Shown here piece after piece: positions 30,205 to 39,421 of a DNA stretch of 64,000 nt; position 1 is the stretch's first letter; every line of letters begins with the position of its first letter. The DNA is taken from contig CAVWNC010000004.1 of assembly GCA_963756455.1 (NCBI GenBank), forward strand, positions 1,488,001-1,552,000. Direction: 5' to 3'. This DNA is from DASQPA01 sp963756455 (GTDB lineage Bacteria; Acidobacteriota; Thermoanaerobaculia; Multivoradales; UBA5704). Below the pieces are notes generated by a model, which did not search any database, had not been told where the DNA came from, and was given only the letters and a program-made list of their open reading frames with translations. The translations under genes were made by a program, and so were the position numbers.

Positions 30205-32964
30205 GTGTTGGAAAACGCCGCGTGTGCCACCGCTTTGCCCGTCCGACCGCGACCGGTTGCCCTCCGGCGCCTCGCCTCCGCTCTCGTTCTCTCTGTTGTC
30301 GCCCTGGGGCTCGCCGCCGCTCCCGCACGGGCGCAGGGGGCGGGGAGCTACTTCACCGTCACCCCCTGCCGGGCGGTCGACACCCGGAACGCCCCCGCCG
30401 AATTCGGCGGACCGGCCCTCGCCGCCGGCTCGAAGCGGATCTGGAGCCTCGCCGGGCACTGCGGGATCTCGACCGGCGCCACGGCGATCGCGGCCAACCT
30501 CACGGTCGTCGGGCCGAGCGCCCCCGGCTTTCTCACCCTGTTCCCGGCCGGCGGGGTGCAGCCCCTGGCCTCGACGATCAACTACTCGACGAACCAGGTG
30601 CGCGCCAACAACGCCATCCTCCCCATCGGCGCGGATGGCGGGATCGCCTGCGCCGCGGGGCTCGCCTCGGGAAGCGTCCACGTCATCATCGACATCAACG
30701 GCTACTTCGCCCCCGCGGGCATCGATTCGACCGCGGTCGCCCCGCCGGTCCTCTCGCCGCCGCCCGGCAGCTACAACACGAGCCAGACAATCACCCTCCT
30801 GACCAGCACCCCGGGCGCCCAGATCCGCTACACGACCGACGGCAGCACCCCCACCCGTACCACCGGGACCCTCTACAGTGGGGTCTTCTCGATCTCCGGC
30901 ACGGTCACCGTCCAGGCCATCGCCTATAAAGACGGCCTGACCGACAGCGCCGTCGTCTCCGGCGCCTATACGCTCGGCAACCTGCCGACCCTCTTCCTCG
31001 CCAACATCACGGCGCAGGGGATGTCGCAGTCGCCCGGCTCGGGCGCGGCGAGCCTCCTCCTCGCCGCCGACGGGCTCTCCGCCGTGCTGCGCTTCCACTA
31101 CACGAATCTGACGACGCCTAAAATCAGCGAGCACATCCACGGCCCCGCCGACCCCGGGGTCAGCGCGCCGATCCTCTTCGACATCGACGCCACCCCTCCG
31201 CAGGCCGACGGCTCCTACCTGTGGATCTTCGTGCCCGTGGGGACGACGACCGTGGCGCAGATCACCGACGCCATCCGGAGCGGCCGGACCTACATCAACA
31301 TCCATACCTCCCGCTATCCTTCGGGGGAGATCCGCGGCCAGTTCATCCTCTCGACCGGCAGCCAGGTGTTCGTCCCGCCGCCGGCGCCGCCCGACCTACC
31401 GCCGGGACCGCCGACCGCCCGCGACGCGGCGCGCTTCCTCGCCCAGGCGACCTACGGCCCCACCGCGGCGGAGATCGCCGCGCTCCAGAGCCAGGGCTTC
31501 GACGCCTGGCTTAGCCTACAGTTCCAGGCGCCGCGCACCTCGCACCTCGCCTACCTGGACGCGGCGGTGGCCGGCGGCGAAGACCCCTCCTCGAACCAGG
31601 TGATGGAGTCGATCTGGAAGCAGGCGGTCCAGGCTCCCGATCCGCTCCGCCAGCGGGTCGCCCTGGCCCTCTCGGAGATCTTCGTCGTCTCGGACGTCAG
31701 CTCGGCGCTCGCCAATGCGCCCGACGGTCTCGCCTCCTACATGGACCTCCTGGAGCGCGACGCCTTCGGCAACTACCGGCAGATCTTGGACGACGTGACC
31801 TTGAGCCCCGTCATGGGGGCGTACCTCAACATGCTGGGGAACGACAAGGAGGACCCCTCGGCGGGGCAGCTGCCGAACGAGAACTACGCCCGGGAGATCC
31901 TCCAGCTCTTCTCCGTCGGCTTGAACAAGGTGTTCCCGGACGGGACGCTTCAGATCGACTCCCAGGGCCTCCCCATTCCGACCTACGGCCAGGACAACGT
32001 CATGGGCTTCGCCCGGGTCTTCACCGGCTGGAGCTTCGGCGGCAACGACACGACCGACCCCGATGTCTTCTACTACCCGGACGAAAACTGGCGCATCCCC
32101 ATGGAGGTCTGGCCGAGTCACCATTCGAGCGGCCCCAAGCTGCTCCTGAACGGCGCCATGACGGCCGCCGGCGCCACCCCGGCCCAGGACTTGAAAGCGG
32201 CCCTGGATGCCATCTTCAATCACCCCAACGTAGGGCCGTTCATCGCCCGCCTGCTCATTGAGCGCCTGGTGACGAGCAACCCGAGCCCGGGCTACGTCTA
32301 CCGCGTGGCCCAGGTCTTCGCCAACAACGGGTCCGGGGTGCGCGGCGACATGCAGGCGGTGATCCAGGCGATCCTCAAGGATTACGAGGCGCGGGCCGAG
32401 GCGGTGACCGGCAACCAGGGCTACGGCCACCTGCGCGAGCCGATCGTCCGCCTGGGCGGCCTCCTCCGCGCCTTCCACGCCGCGGCGCCCTCGGGCAAGT
32501 TCCGCTTCTGGTACCTGGAGGACCCGACCTACGGCCTCGACCAGAATCCGCTCCGCTCGCCGACGGTCTTCAACTTCTTCAGCCCGGACTTCTCGCTTCC
32601 CGGGGCGCTCGCCTCGGCCGGCCTCGTGTCGCCCGAGTTCCAGATCTTCACCGAGACCTCGGCGATCGGCAGCGCCAACTTCATGTTCTACGTCACCTAC
32701 TACGGCTTCGACAACACGGGGGATGGCACCGACGTCGTGACGCTCGACATTTCGAGCCTGGTCGCGATCGCCGGGGGCGACGGCGGCCCCGCCGCCCTCA
32801 TCTCGGCGCTCAACCTCCAGTTGATGGCGAACGGGATGTCGACCTCGATGCAGACGATCCTCCAGAACACCCTGAGCGATCCGTCGCTCACCGACCCCAC
32901 CGACCGGGTCCAGGCCGCACTGCGGCTCATCGTCACCTCGCCGGAGTACCTGGTCCAGCGCTAG
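30205..32964 (+). CDS. Exported multidomain DUF1800 family protein
   Basis: The 919-residue protein has an N-terminal signal sequence (hydrophobic core ~22-40, cleavage near ARAQ). Four regions follow. Residues ~46-172 are a YFTVTPCRAVDTR...IDINGYF domain found in secreted proteins. Residues ~177-255 are a chitobiase C-terminal-like beta-sandwich (PPPGSYNTSQTITL...YTTDGSTPT). Residues ~262-385 are a CHRD domain (ISEHIHGPADPG...YPSGEIRGQF). Residues ~407-919 are DUF1800 (ARFLAQATYGPT..., ending YLVQR). DUF1800 proteins are typically encoded next to DUF1501 proteins, as here, but have no firm biochemical role. GTG start with GGAGG 8 bp upstream. The beta-sandwich and CHRD modules suggest surface or extracellular binding. 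Confidence 0.9.
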   Translation: MLENAACATALPVRPRPVALRRLASALVLSVVALGLAAAPARAQGAGSYFTVTPCRAVDTRNAPAEFGGPALAAGSKRIWSLAGHCGISTGATAIAANLTVVGPSAPGFLTLFPAGGVQPLASTINYSTNQVRANNAILPIGADGGIACAAGLASGSVHVIIDINGYFAPAGIDSTAVAPPVLSPPPGSYNTSQTITLLTSTPGAQIRYTTDGSTPTRTTGTLYSGVFSISGTVTVQAIAYKDGLTDSAVVSGAYTLGNLPTLFLANITAQGMSQSPGSGAASLLLAADGLSAVLRFHYTNLTTPKISEHIHGPADPGVSAPILFDIDATPPQADGSYLWIFVPVGTTTVAQITDAIRSGRTYINIHTSRYPSGEIRGQFILSTGSQVFVPPPAPPDLPPGPPTARDAARFLAQATYGPTAAEIAALQSQGFDAWLSLQFQAPRTSHLAYLDAAVAGGEDPSSNQVMESIWKQAVQAPDPLRQRVALALSEIFVVSDVSSALANAPDGLASYMDLLERDAFGNYRQILDDVTLSPVMGAYLNMLGNDKEDPSAGQLPNENYAREILQLFSVGLNKVFPDGTLQIDSQGLPIPTYGQDNVMGFARVFTGWSFGGNDTTDPDVFYYPDENWRIPMEVWPSHHSSGPKLLLNGAMTAAGATPAQDLKAALDAIFNHPNVGPFIARLLIERLVTSNPSPGYVYRVAQVFANNGSGVRGDMQAVIQAILKDYEARAEAVTGNQGYGHLREPIVRLGGLLRAFHAAAPSGKFRFWYLEDPTYGLDQNPLRSPTVFNFFSPDFSLPGALASAGLVSPEFQIFTETSAIGSANFMFYVTYYGFDNTGDGTDVVTLDISSLVAIAGGDGGPAALISALNLQLMANGMSTSMQTILQNTLSDPSLTDPTDRVQAALRLIVTSPEYLVQR

Positions 32965-32979
32965 AGAGAAGGAGAGGCC

Positions 32980-34368
32980 ATGTCCGTAAGCCGCCGCCAA
33001 TTCCTCCGCAACTCGGTCTGCGCCGCCGTGGGGAGCACGTCGATCGTCCGCACTCTCTTCGATCTCGGGAGCATCAACGCCGCCGCGGCCGCCACCCTCC
33101 CCCGCCGGTCTCCGGCGTCGCGGGTGGCGGGCGACTACAAGGCGCTCGTCTGCCTCTTCCTCTATGGCGGCAACGACAGCAACAACCTGCTCGTGCCGCG
33201 GACCGGGAGCGACTACTTAAGCTACGCCGCCGCCCGCGGCGCCATCGCGCTCCCCTCGGCCGCGCTCCTGCCGATCACCCCGACGACGTCGGATGGCCGG
33301 GTGTGGGGGCTCCATCCCAGCCTCACCGGCCTCCAGGGTCTCTTCGGGGCCCACCGGATGGCACTCCTCGCGAACGTCGGGCCGCTCGTCGCGCCCTTGA
33401 CCCGCGCTCAGTTCCTGGCCGGGAGCGTAGCGGCGCCGCCGCAGCTCTTCTCCCATAGCGACCAGCAGGTCCACTGGCAGACCTCGATCCCCGACCAGCC
33501 GCCCCGCACCGGCTGGGGCGGCCGCACCGCCGACCTTCTGAACAGCCTGAACGGCAACGCCCAGGTCTCGATGAGCATGTCGATCGCGGGCTCGAACGTC
33601 TTCCAGGTGGGAAACGTCGTCACCCAGTACCAGCTCTCGCCCGACGGCAGCCTCGGCCTCGACGGCTTCACCGACGGACCCGGCGGCGACCCGGTCTCGC
33701 TCGCCATCCGGAGCCTCCTCGGCACCTCGACGGGGAATCTCCTCGTCAACGCGGCGGGCACCGTGACGCGGCGGGCGCTCGACAACAACCAGCTCCTCCA
33801 GGCGGCGCTCGGCCAGGCGCCGGCGCTCACCACCGCCTTTCCCGACTCCGACCTGGGCCGCCAGCTGCACATGGTGGCGGAGCTCATCTCCGTCCGCGCC
33901 GCCTTGGGGTTGTCGCGCCAGATCTTCTTCTGCACCGCCGACGGCTACGACACCCACGGTGACCAGCTCGCCGCCCAGGACGGTCTCTTCACCGACCTGT
34001 CAGCCTCTCTCACCGCTTTCTACAACGCCACGGCCGAGCTCGGCGTGGCGAGCAACGTCACCACCTTCACCGCCTCGGACTTTGGCCGCACCTTCCCCAG
34101 CAACGGCGCCGGCTCCGATCACGGCTGGGGCAGCCACCAACTGGTCGTCGGCGGCGCCGTCACCGGCGGTAATATCTACGGCACCGTGCCGACCCTGGCG
34201 GAGGACGGTCCCGACGACTCCGGCCAGGGCCGCTGGATCCCCACGACCTCAGTCGACGAATACTCGGCGACCCTCGCCAAATGGTTCGGGGTGGGAAGCG
34301 CCGACATCGGGACGATCTTCCCCAACCTGGGGCGGTTCAACCATCCGGATCTCGGATTTATGGGGTGA
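32980..34368 (+). CDS. DUF1501 family Tat-exported protein
   Basis: The 462-residue protein begins with a twin-arginine signal (SRRQFLR at residues 4-10, then a short hydrophobic stretch), so it should be exported folded. The body matches DUF1501, a family with an alkaline-phosphatase/sulfatase-like core: an early FLYGGNDSNNLLVPR block and a late HGWGSHQLVVGG block. It starts 15 bp after the DUF1800 stop with a strong AGAAGGAGAGG ribosome binding site, so the two form an operon. Enzymatic activity is not established for this family. Confidence 0.92.
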   Translation: MSVSRRQFLRNSVCAAVGSTSIVRTLFDLGSINAAAAATLPRRSPASRVAGDYKALVCLFLYGGNDSNNLLVPRTGSDYLSYAAARGAIALPSAALLPITPTTSDGRVWGLHPSLTGLQGLFGAHRMALLANVGPLVAPLTRAQFLAGSVAAPPQLFSHSDQQVHWQTSIPDQPPRTGWGGRTADLLNSLNGNAQVSMSMSIAGSNVFQVGNVVTQYQLSPDGSLGLDGFTDGPGGDPVSLAIRSLLGTSTGNLLVNAAGTVTRRALDNNQLLQAALGQAPALTTAFPDSDLGRQLHMVAELISVRAALGLSRQIFFCTADGYDTHGDQLAAQDGLFTDLSASLTAFYNATAELGVASNVTTFTASDFGRTFPSNGAGSDHGWGSHQLVVGGAVTGGNIYGTVPTLAEDGPDDSGQGRWIPTTSVDEYSATLAKWFGVGSADIGTIFPNLGRFNHPDLGFMG

Positions 34369-34477
34369 GGACAAGGAAGTGTAAATCTTTTGTAAGGCGC
34401 CCGCAGGGTGGACGCCGCTCCGCGGTTCTACCTATAGGCTTGATTCAGCCGTTCAACCCAGTACAAGGAGAGTCCCC

Positions 34478-34747
34478 ATGAAGCGTAGAGTTGCGACGAT
34501 CGCGATGGCCGCCCTCTTCCTCAGCTTGCCGTTCATCACTCCCGCCACCGCCGCCGGTATGAAGGGCGAAAGAGCGGCGCACCCCAGGATCGCCAAGGCC
34601 ATCCATGGTCTCCAGGATGCGATCGAATACATGAAGGCTGCCCCACACGACTTCGGGGGCCATAAGGCCGATGCCATCGCGGCGAGCGAGAAGGCCGTCG
34701 AGCAGCTCAAGCTCGCCCTGGCCTATCGCGCCGGCGCCGACCACTAG
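34478..34747 (+). CDS. Small secreted helical protein
   Basis: An 89-residue protein with a clear Sec signal peptide (KRR then AMAALFLSLPF, cleavage near ATAA). The mature ~63 residues are amphipathic helix with several His (HPRIAKAIHGLQDAIEYM, PHDFGGHKADAI), which could bind metal or a cofactor, but I recognise no named family. The ATG is preceded by AAGGAGAG at good spacing. It lies 109 bp after DUF1501 and is followed 30 bp later by a strong hairpin, so it is probably a separate short transcript. Confidence 0.8.
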   Translation: MKRRVATIAMAALFLSLPFITPATAAGMKGERAAHPRIAKAIHGLQDAIEYMKAAPHDFGGHKADAIAASEKAVEQLKLALAYRAGADH

Positions 34748-34777
34748 GATTTCTTCCGCCGCTCCTCCGCTTCAAAC

Positions 34778-34805
34778 GGCCCGGAGAAACTCCGCTCTCC
34801 GGGCC
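34778..34805 (+). terminator. Stem-loop after the small secreted protein gene
   Basis: The arms GGCCCGGAGA (34778-34787) and TCTCCGGGCC (34796-34805) pair perfectly around an 8-nt loop, 30 bp after the stop codon. The downstream sequence is pyrimidine-rich but not a T-run. Confidence 0.6.
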
Positions 34806-34823
34806 CGTTCTCCCAACTCCCCC

Positions 34824-34997
34824 TTTAGGCTGCTCCGCGTCGATCGCGGCACGGCGAGCGTCTGTGAGCTGCTTGCGGATCGCCCGTTCGAGAAAGTCGT
34901 TGCGGCTCTAGGCCACACCCTCCTGTACGAAGGCATCGACCGCCTCTAGGAGGTCTGCCGAGAGGGCTACTGTCGTCCTGACTTTTCTCGCCGGCAT
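34824..34997 (-). pseudogene. Broken CopG/ribbon-helix-helix antitoxin gene
   Basis: On the minus strand an ATG at 34997, preceded by GAGGT, opens a typical ribbon-helix-helix protein: MPARKVRTTVALSADLLEAV, then EGVA, an amber stop (34908-34910), then in the same frame SRNDFLERAIRKQL. The normal protein would read through at this point with an Arg or other residue before SRN. After ~14 more codons the similarity fades. No toxin gene is present beside it. This is a decayed antitoxin gene; the stop alone might allow rare readthrough, but no partner remains. Confidence 0.75.
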
Positions 34998-35230
34998 CGT
35001 GTTCTTACCTCGTGCACCAAGCATGATGCCTCTTCGCGCATCAGACAAGACGGAATCGCACTGGACGAGCCGGGTCTCATTGTATCAGCGTTCTCTTAAG
35101 ATGATGTGGTATCCTCGGCCACCGAAGCGACAGTCCAGCAGTGCTTAAACCTTAGGTCCGCCCCGGGTTGCGCCCTGCGTTCGGCGCTTGGCTCGGGACG
35201 TACCCCTCAGACATGAGAAGGAGGGAAAGC

Positions 35231-36688
35231 TTGACTACGCGAAGAACGGTTTTGAAGGCGATTCTGACGGCCGGAGCAGCCCAGGTCTTCATCGGCAAGC
35301 TGGGGGGGCTTAGTGCCTTCGCCCAGGCGGGCCTCCCGGTACGCCGCAGTCTCCACGGCATGGCGCTCGACGATCCTGACCTCGATGCCTACCGCACGTT
35401 CGTGGGAACGATGCTCGCCAAGGATCAGTCCAAGCCGGCGAGCTGGCTCGGCTTCTCCCTGCAGCACGGGACCTACGGGGGCGGCTACAAGTACTGTCCG
35501 CACGGCGACTGGTACTTCCTGCCCTGGCACCGGGAATACGTGTTGATGTACGAGAAAGCCGTCCGCTCCCTGACCGGCCACACCCAATTCGCCATGCCCT
35601 ATTGGAATTGGACGGTCGACCGGAGCTTCCCGGCGCCATTCAATGACCCGACCTACAAGGGCAAGCCCAACCCGCTCTACGTAGCGGGCCGCACGCTGAC
35701 CGGCTCGAATTGGCCCCTCAAGGACAGCATCGTCGGGCAGGTTGAGGTCATGGACAAGATCTACGCCGAGACCGACTTCCAGGCGTTCGGCACCAGCAAG
35801 AACCCCAATCAGAAAGACCTCAACATGAGCTGGGTCGTCGCCGGAGGCGGCGTCCAGGGCCGGCTCGAAAGGACGCCGCACAACAACATCCACAACTTCA
35901 TCGGCAAGTACATGCCGTCGGCCGGCTCGCCGCGCGATCCCATCTTCATGATGCACCACGGCAACATCGACCGGATCTGGGCCTATTGGAACGGCTTGGG
36001 GCGCAGCAACCTCAGCGGGATGAGCACCGCGGACCAGAAGCTCTGGCTGGACATGGACTTCAAGAACAACTACCTGAAACCCGACGGCACTCCCTACAGC
36101 GCGGTGGTGAAGAATCTGCAGGACATCAAGGTGCTCGGGTATACCTACGACGATCTGCCGAAGGCGCCCGACAAGAAGGCCTTCGACCCCGAGCGCGCCA
36201 CACGCCTGCACGCCCTCTTCGCGGCCGCAGGGGAGAAGGTGGCGGGCCTGCAGCTTCTCCGCGCGCCCAACAGCGTGGCGGCCACGGTCGCCAAGCCGCT
36301 GCGCAAGGAGGCGAAGTTCCCCAAGATGGCGGCCGGTCTGACGGGGCCGGAGGAGGTCTACGCTCTCATCCGCAACATGGTGGTGAGCCCGGACGTCGAG
36401 AGCGTCCGGGTGTTCGTCAACGCCACCAATGTCACCGCGGCGACTCCGGACAGCGATCCGCACTTCGTCGACCAGATCGGCATCCTCCTGCACAGCGAGA
36501 AGGATGCGCACCACAAGGCGCCGCCGTCGGCGCTGGTCGACCTCACCTCGACGCTGCAGAACCTCGCCAAGCTCGGAGAGGTCAAGGACGACACGGTCTC
36601 GGTCCTCCTGCTGCCGGTGCTGCGCCCGGGGGCTGCCGCGACCGCGGCAACGGTGGTACCGGCCTCGATCGAGATCGCGGTCCTTTAA
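35231..36688 (+). CDS. Tat-exported tyrosinase family copper enzyme
   Basis: A type 3 copper oxidase that would hydroxylate or oxidise phenols to quinones outside the cytoplasm. CuA ligands are seen in CPHGDWYFLPWHREY. CuB ligands are seen in TPHNNIHNF and MMHHGNIDRIW. The C-terminal ~110 residues resemble the beta-sandwich that follows plant polyphenol oxidase cores (VRVFVNATNVT...DTVSVLLLPV). The TTG at 35231 is chosen as start. It has AAGGAGGG five bases upstream and makes the N-terminus an ideal twin-arginine signal (TTRRTVLKAILTAG). The ATG at 35213 has no ribosome binding site. Length is 485 residues. A secreted protein gene follows 107 bp downstream. Confidence 0.93.
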   Translation: MTTRRTVLKAILTAGAAQVFIGKLGGLSAFAQAGLPVRRSLHGMALDDPDLDAYRTFVGTMLAKDQSKPASWLGFSLQHGTYGGGYKYCPHGDWYFLPWHREYVLMYEKAVRSLTGHTQFAMPYWNWTVDRSFPAPFNDPTYKGKPNPLYVAGRTLTGSNWPLKDSIVGQVEVMDKIYAETDFQAFGTSKNPNQKDLNMSWVVAGGGVQGRLERTPHNNIHNFIGKYMPSAGSPRDPIFMMHHGNIDRIWAYWNGLGRSNLSGMSTADQKLWLDMDFKNNYLKPDGTPYSAVVKNLQDIKVLGYTYDDLPKAPDKKAFDPERATRLHALFAAAGEKVAGLQLLRAPNSVAATVAKPLRKEAKFPKMAAGLTGPEEVYALIRNMVVSPDVESVRVFVNATNVTAATPDSDPHFVDQIGILLHSEKDAHHKAPPSALVDLTSTLQNLAKLGEVKDDTVSVLLLPVLRPGAAATAATVVPASIEIAVL

Positions 36689-36795
36689 GAACGCGCTCTC
36701 GAGATCGTGTAGAGTTTCACCATGATGGATGGGGCGACCCCGGGCTCTCCCTCAAGGGGGCTCGGCGGTCGCCCACCGGTGAAAGAAGGCTCCCC

Positions 36796-37329
36796 ATGCT
36801 CTCGACCCCCGCCGACCTGTTCCTCCGCGGCTCCGGGCTCCTCCTCTCCCTGTTCGCCGCGGCCGCCTGCGCCCTCGCCCAGCCGGCCGCGCCCTCCTCC
36901 GTGCGGACCTCCTATCGCGAGATGCCGGTGCGGCTCTGCGTGCCGGTGAAGGCGGCGGCCTGGACGGCGCTGCGCAGCGGCAGCACCCGCCTCATCCTGC
37001 ACATCCAGAACCAGGCGCCGTCCTACATCTACAGCCGGACCTTCCACATCTCGCTGCTCGGCCCGGGGGAGTCGAAGCCGGTCCTGATCGACCAGCTCGC
37101 CATGCAACCCGACATCCTGACCTCCGCCGGCCAGCCGGGTCCCCAGCATTTCGGGATCGACCTGCGCGGGCACCTGCCCGCCGCGGCGCGCTCGACGGTC
37201 TGCGTCGAGGTCAGCGTCGAGCCGGAGAACGAGGCGGAGGGGAAGGCGGCCCACCCGCTCCGGATCTGGGCGACGCTCGAGCCCCTCGGCTCCTCCGGCG
37301 CGCCGCCTGCCGGCAAGCCCTCCGGATAG
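36796..37329 (+). CDS. Secreted protein of unknown function downstream of tyrosinase
   Basis: A 177-residue protein with a signal peptide (hydrophobic ~9-26, cleavage near ALAQ). The mature part is predicted beta-rich (TRLILHIQNQAP, TFHISLLGP, STVCVEVSVE) with two Cys (LCVPV, TVCVE) that may form a disulphide. The C-terminus is Gly/Pro/Ala-rich. No domain is recognised. The gene follows the tyrosinase gene in the same orientation, so a partner role such as a copper-loading or caddie protein is possible but unproven. It is convergent with the ABC permease gene, 17 bp away. Confidence 0.75.
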   Translation: MLSTPADLFLRGSGLLLSLFAAAACALAQPAAPSSVRTSYREMPVRLCVPVKAAAWTALRSGSTRLILHIQNQAPSYIYSRTFHISLLGPGESKPVLIDQLAMQPDILTSAGQPGPQHFGIDLRGHLPAAARSTVCVEVSVEPENEAEGKAAHPLRIWATLEPLGSSGAPPAGKPSG

Positions 37330-37346
37330 CCGGCTCCCCGCCTCCT

Positions 37347-38576
37347 CTACTCGTAGCGCAGAGCGTCGATGGGATCGAGCAGCGAAGCTTTCCGTGCCGG
37401 GTAGAAGCCGAAGAACACGCCGATCGCCGCGGCGAAGCCGAAGGCGAGGGCCACGGAGCCCGTGCTCACCTGGGTGGGCATGCCCGCGAAGCGGGTGACC
37501 AGGTGAGGGGCGATGATGCCCAGGGCGACTCCGATGGCGCCGCCGACGACGGAGAGGGCGATCGCCTCCAAGAGGAACTGGATGAGGACGTGGCGGCCCT
37601 TGGCGCCGATCGCCAGGCGGACGCCGATCTCCCGGGTGCGCTCGGTGACCGAGACCAGCATGATGTTCATGATGCCGATCCCGCCCACGAGAAGCGAGAT
37701 GGCCGCCGCCGAGCCGAGGAGGACCGAGAGGGTCTTCGAGGTCTGCGCGGAGGTCGAGGCGATCTCCTCCTGGGAGCGCATGGTGAAGTCGCTGTCCTGG
37801 CCGGGCGCGATGCGGTGCCGCTGGCGCAGGAGCGCCTCGATCTCCGTCTGCGCCTGGCCGACGTCGGTGGGCGAGCTCGCCGAGACGAGGATCTGGCTGA
37901 TCCGCGGCGAGCCCATGAGCTGCTTCATCACCGTCGTATAGGGGCCGAGGATCTGGTCGTCCTGGTCCTGCCCCATCATGTTGCCGCCCTTCCTCTCGAG
38001 GACCCCTACCACCTTGAAGGGCACCTGCTTGATCCGGATGGAGGACCCCACGGCGTCGCCGCCCGGGAAGAGGCTCTCGGCCACCGTGGCGCCCAGAACG
38101 CAGACCTTCCCCGAGGAGCGGATGTCGACGTCGGTGAAGAATTCCCCCTCGGCCACGTTCCAGGCGCGGATGTTCGGCCAGTCCAGGTTCACGCCGTAGA
38201 TGGTCGTCCCCCAGTTGAGCTCGCTCGCCACCACCTGCACCGAGACACGCGCCGACGGCGAGGCGTAGGCGACCGCGGGGCACTCGGCCTTGATCGCGTC
38301 GACGTCCTCCGGCGTCAGCTTCGACTGGTCGCTGAAGCTCCGCGCTCCACCCTGGGTCGAGGCGCCGGGGAAGATCATGACGAAGTTGGTGCCGAGGGCG
38401 TTGATCGTCGCCTGGATGGAGCTCGAGGCGCCGGTGCCCACCGCCACCATGGTGATGACGCAGGCCACCCCGATGATGATCCCCAGCATGGTGAGGAGCG
38501 ACCGCATCTTGTTGCGCGAGATCGCCATCAGGCCGACCTTGGTGATGTTCCAGAGACGGAGGAGGGAGATTTTCAT
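37347..38576 (-). CDS. MacB-type ABC transporter permease
   Basis: The 409-residue membrane protein has an N-terminal MacB_PCD periplasmic domain and a C-terminal FtsX permease domain. A first transmembrane segment follows RNKMRSLLTMLGIIIGVA. A large periplasmic region comes next (~60-280). Three further segments (ISLLVGGIGIMNIMLVSV, LSVVGGAIGVALGI, LAFGFAAAIGVFFGF) end in the usual PARKASLLDPIDALRYE. The ATG at 38576 (MKISLLRLW) has GGAGGGA upstream. The open frame extends further upstream but that part overlaps the ATPase gene in another frame. Together with the adjoining ATPase and adaptor genes it forms a MacAB-like tripartite exporter for peptides, macrolides or lipids. Confidence 0.94.
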   Translation of the reverse strand: MKISLLRLWNITKVGLMAISRNKMRSLLTMLGIIIGVACVITMVAVGTGASSSIQATINALGTNFVMIFPGASTQGGARSFSDQSKLTPEDVDAIKAECPAVAYASPSARVSVQVVASELNWGTTIYGVNLDWPNIRAWNVAEGEFFTDVDIRSSGKVCVLGATVAESLFPGGDAVGSSIRIKQVPFKVVGVLERKGGNMMGQDQDDQILGPYTTVMKQLMGSPRISQILVSASSPTDVGQAQTEIEALLRQRHRIAPGQDSDFTMRSQEEIASTSAQTSKTLSVLLGSAAAISLLVGGIGIMNIMLVSVTERTREIGVRLAIGAKGRHVLIQFLLEAIALSVVGGAIGVALGIIAPHLVTRFAGMPTQVSTGSVALAFGFAAAIGVFFGFYPARKASLLDPIDALRYE

Positions 38577-38595
38577 CGGGCTTGGACCTCGGGCT

Positions 38596-39393
38596 TTACC
38601 TCTGGATGGCCTCGGCGCTCGGGGCCGCGATGGTGAAGGGGAAGACGATCGCCGGCTCCGGCTCCAGGGATGCCCCCTCGCCGAGCTTCGCCCGCACCTG
38701 GACGATCCGCTCGTCCCGCCAGACGAGACCGTCGCGCACGTAGACGACCCGCCGCGCGTGCGCCGCGATGTCCGGCTCGTGGGTGATGAGGATGACGGTC
38801 TTCCCGGCATCGTTCAAACCCTGGAAGATGGCGATGATCTCCTCCGAGGTCCGCGAGTCGAGGTTCCCGGTCGGCTCGTCGGCGAGGAGGATCGCGGGCT
38901 CGGAGACGAGGGCGCGGGCGATCGCCACCCGCTGCTGCTGGCCGCCGGAGAGCTGGGAAGGATAGTGGTCCTCGCGGCCGGTCAGGCCTACCTGGCCCAG
39001 AGCCTTCCGGCAGAGGCGGCCGCGCTCCACCGCCGAGAGGCCCTTGTCGCTGTAGAGGAGCGGCAGCTCGACGTTCTCCACCGCCCGCGTCCGCGCCAGC
39101 AGGTTGAAGCTCTGGAAGACGAAGCCGATCTTGGCGTTGCGGATCTCCGCCCGACGGTCGCGGTCGAGCCGGGAGACGTCGATGCCGTCGAGCGCGTAGG
39201 TGCCCTGGGTGGGCCGGTCGAGGCAGCCCAGGATGTTCATCAGGGTCGACTTGCCGGAGCCCGACGGCCCCATGATGGCGACGAAGTCGCCCCGCTCGAC
39301 GACCAGGGTGACCCCGGCGAGAGCGCGCACCTCGACCTCGCCCATGCGGTAGACCTTGGTCAGGTCGTGAATCTCGATGACGGTCGTGCTCAA
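38596..39393 (-). CDS. MacB-type ABC transporter ATP-binding protein
   Basis: A ~265-residue nucleotide-binding subunit with Walker A GPSGSGKST, signature LSGGQQQRVAIARAL, Walker B ILLADEPTG and H-loop ITHEP. It has the LolD/MacB/FtsE-type context. About 40 extra C-terminal residues follow the usual end. The TTG at 39393 gives the canonical N-terminus (STTVIEIHDLTKVYRMG). No ATG exists nearby and an upstream extension would overlap the adaptor gene. It is separated from the permease gene by 19 bp and from the adaptor gene by 28 bp, in one operon. Confidence 0.94.
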   Translation of the reverse strand: MSTTVIEIHDLTKVYRMGEVEVRALAGVTLVVERGDFVAIMGPSGSGKSTLMNILGCLDRPTQGTYALDGIDVSRLDRDRRAEIRNAKIGFVFQSFNLLARTRAVENVELPLLYSDKGLSAVERGRLCRKALGQVGLTGREDHYPSQLSGGQQQRVAIARALVSEPAILLADEPTGNLDSRTSEEIIAIFQGLNDAGKTVILITHEPDIAAHARRVVYVRDGLVWRDERIVQVRAKLGEGASLEPEPAIVFPFTIAAPSAEAIQR

Positions 39394-39421
39394 GGCCGGG
39401 CTCGCAGTCTCTCTAGAGGGT

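Noticed and set aside
36722..36795. Upstream start for the secreted protein after tyrosinase
   Set aside because: The ATG near 36722 is in a different frame; the ATG at 36796 directly precedes a proper signal peptide.
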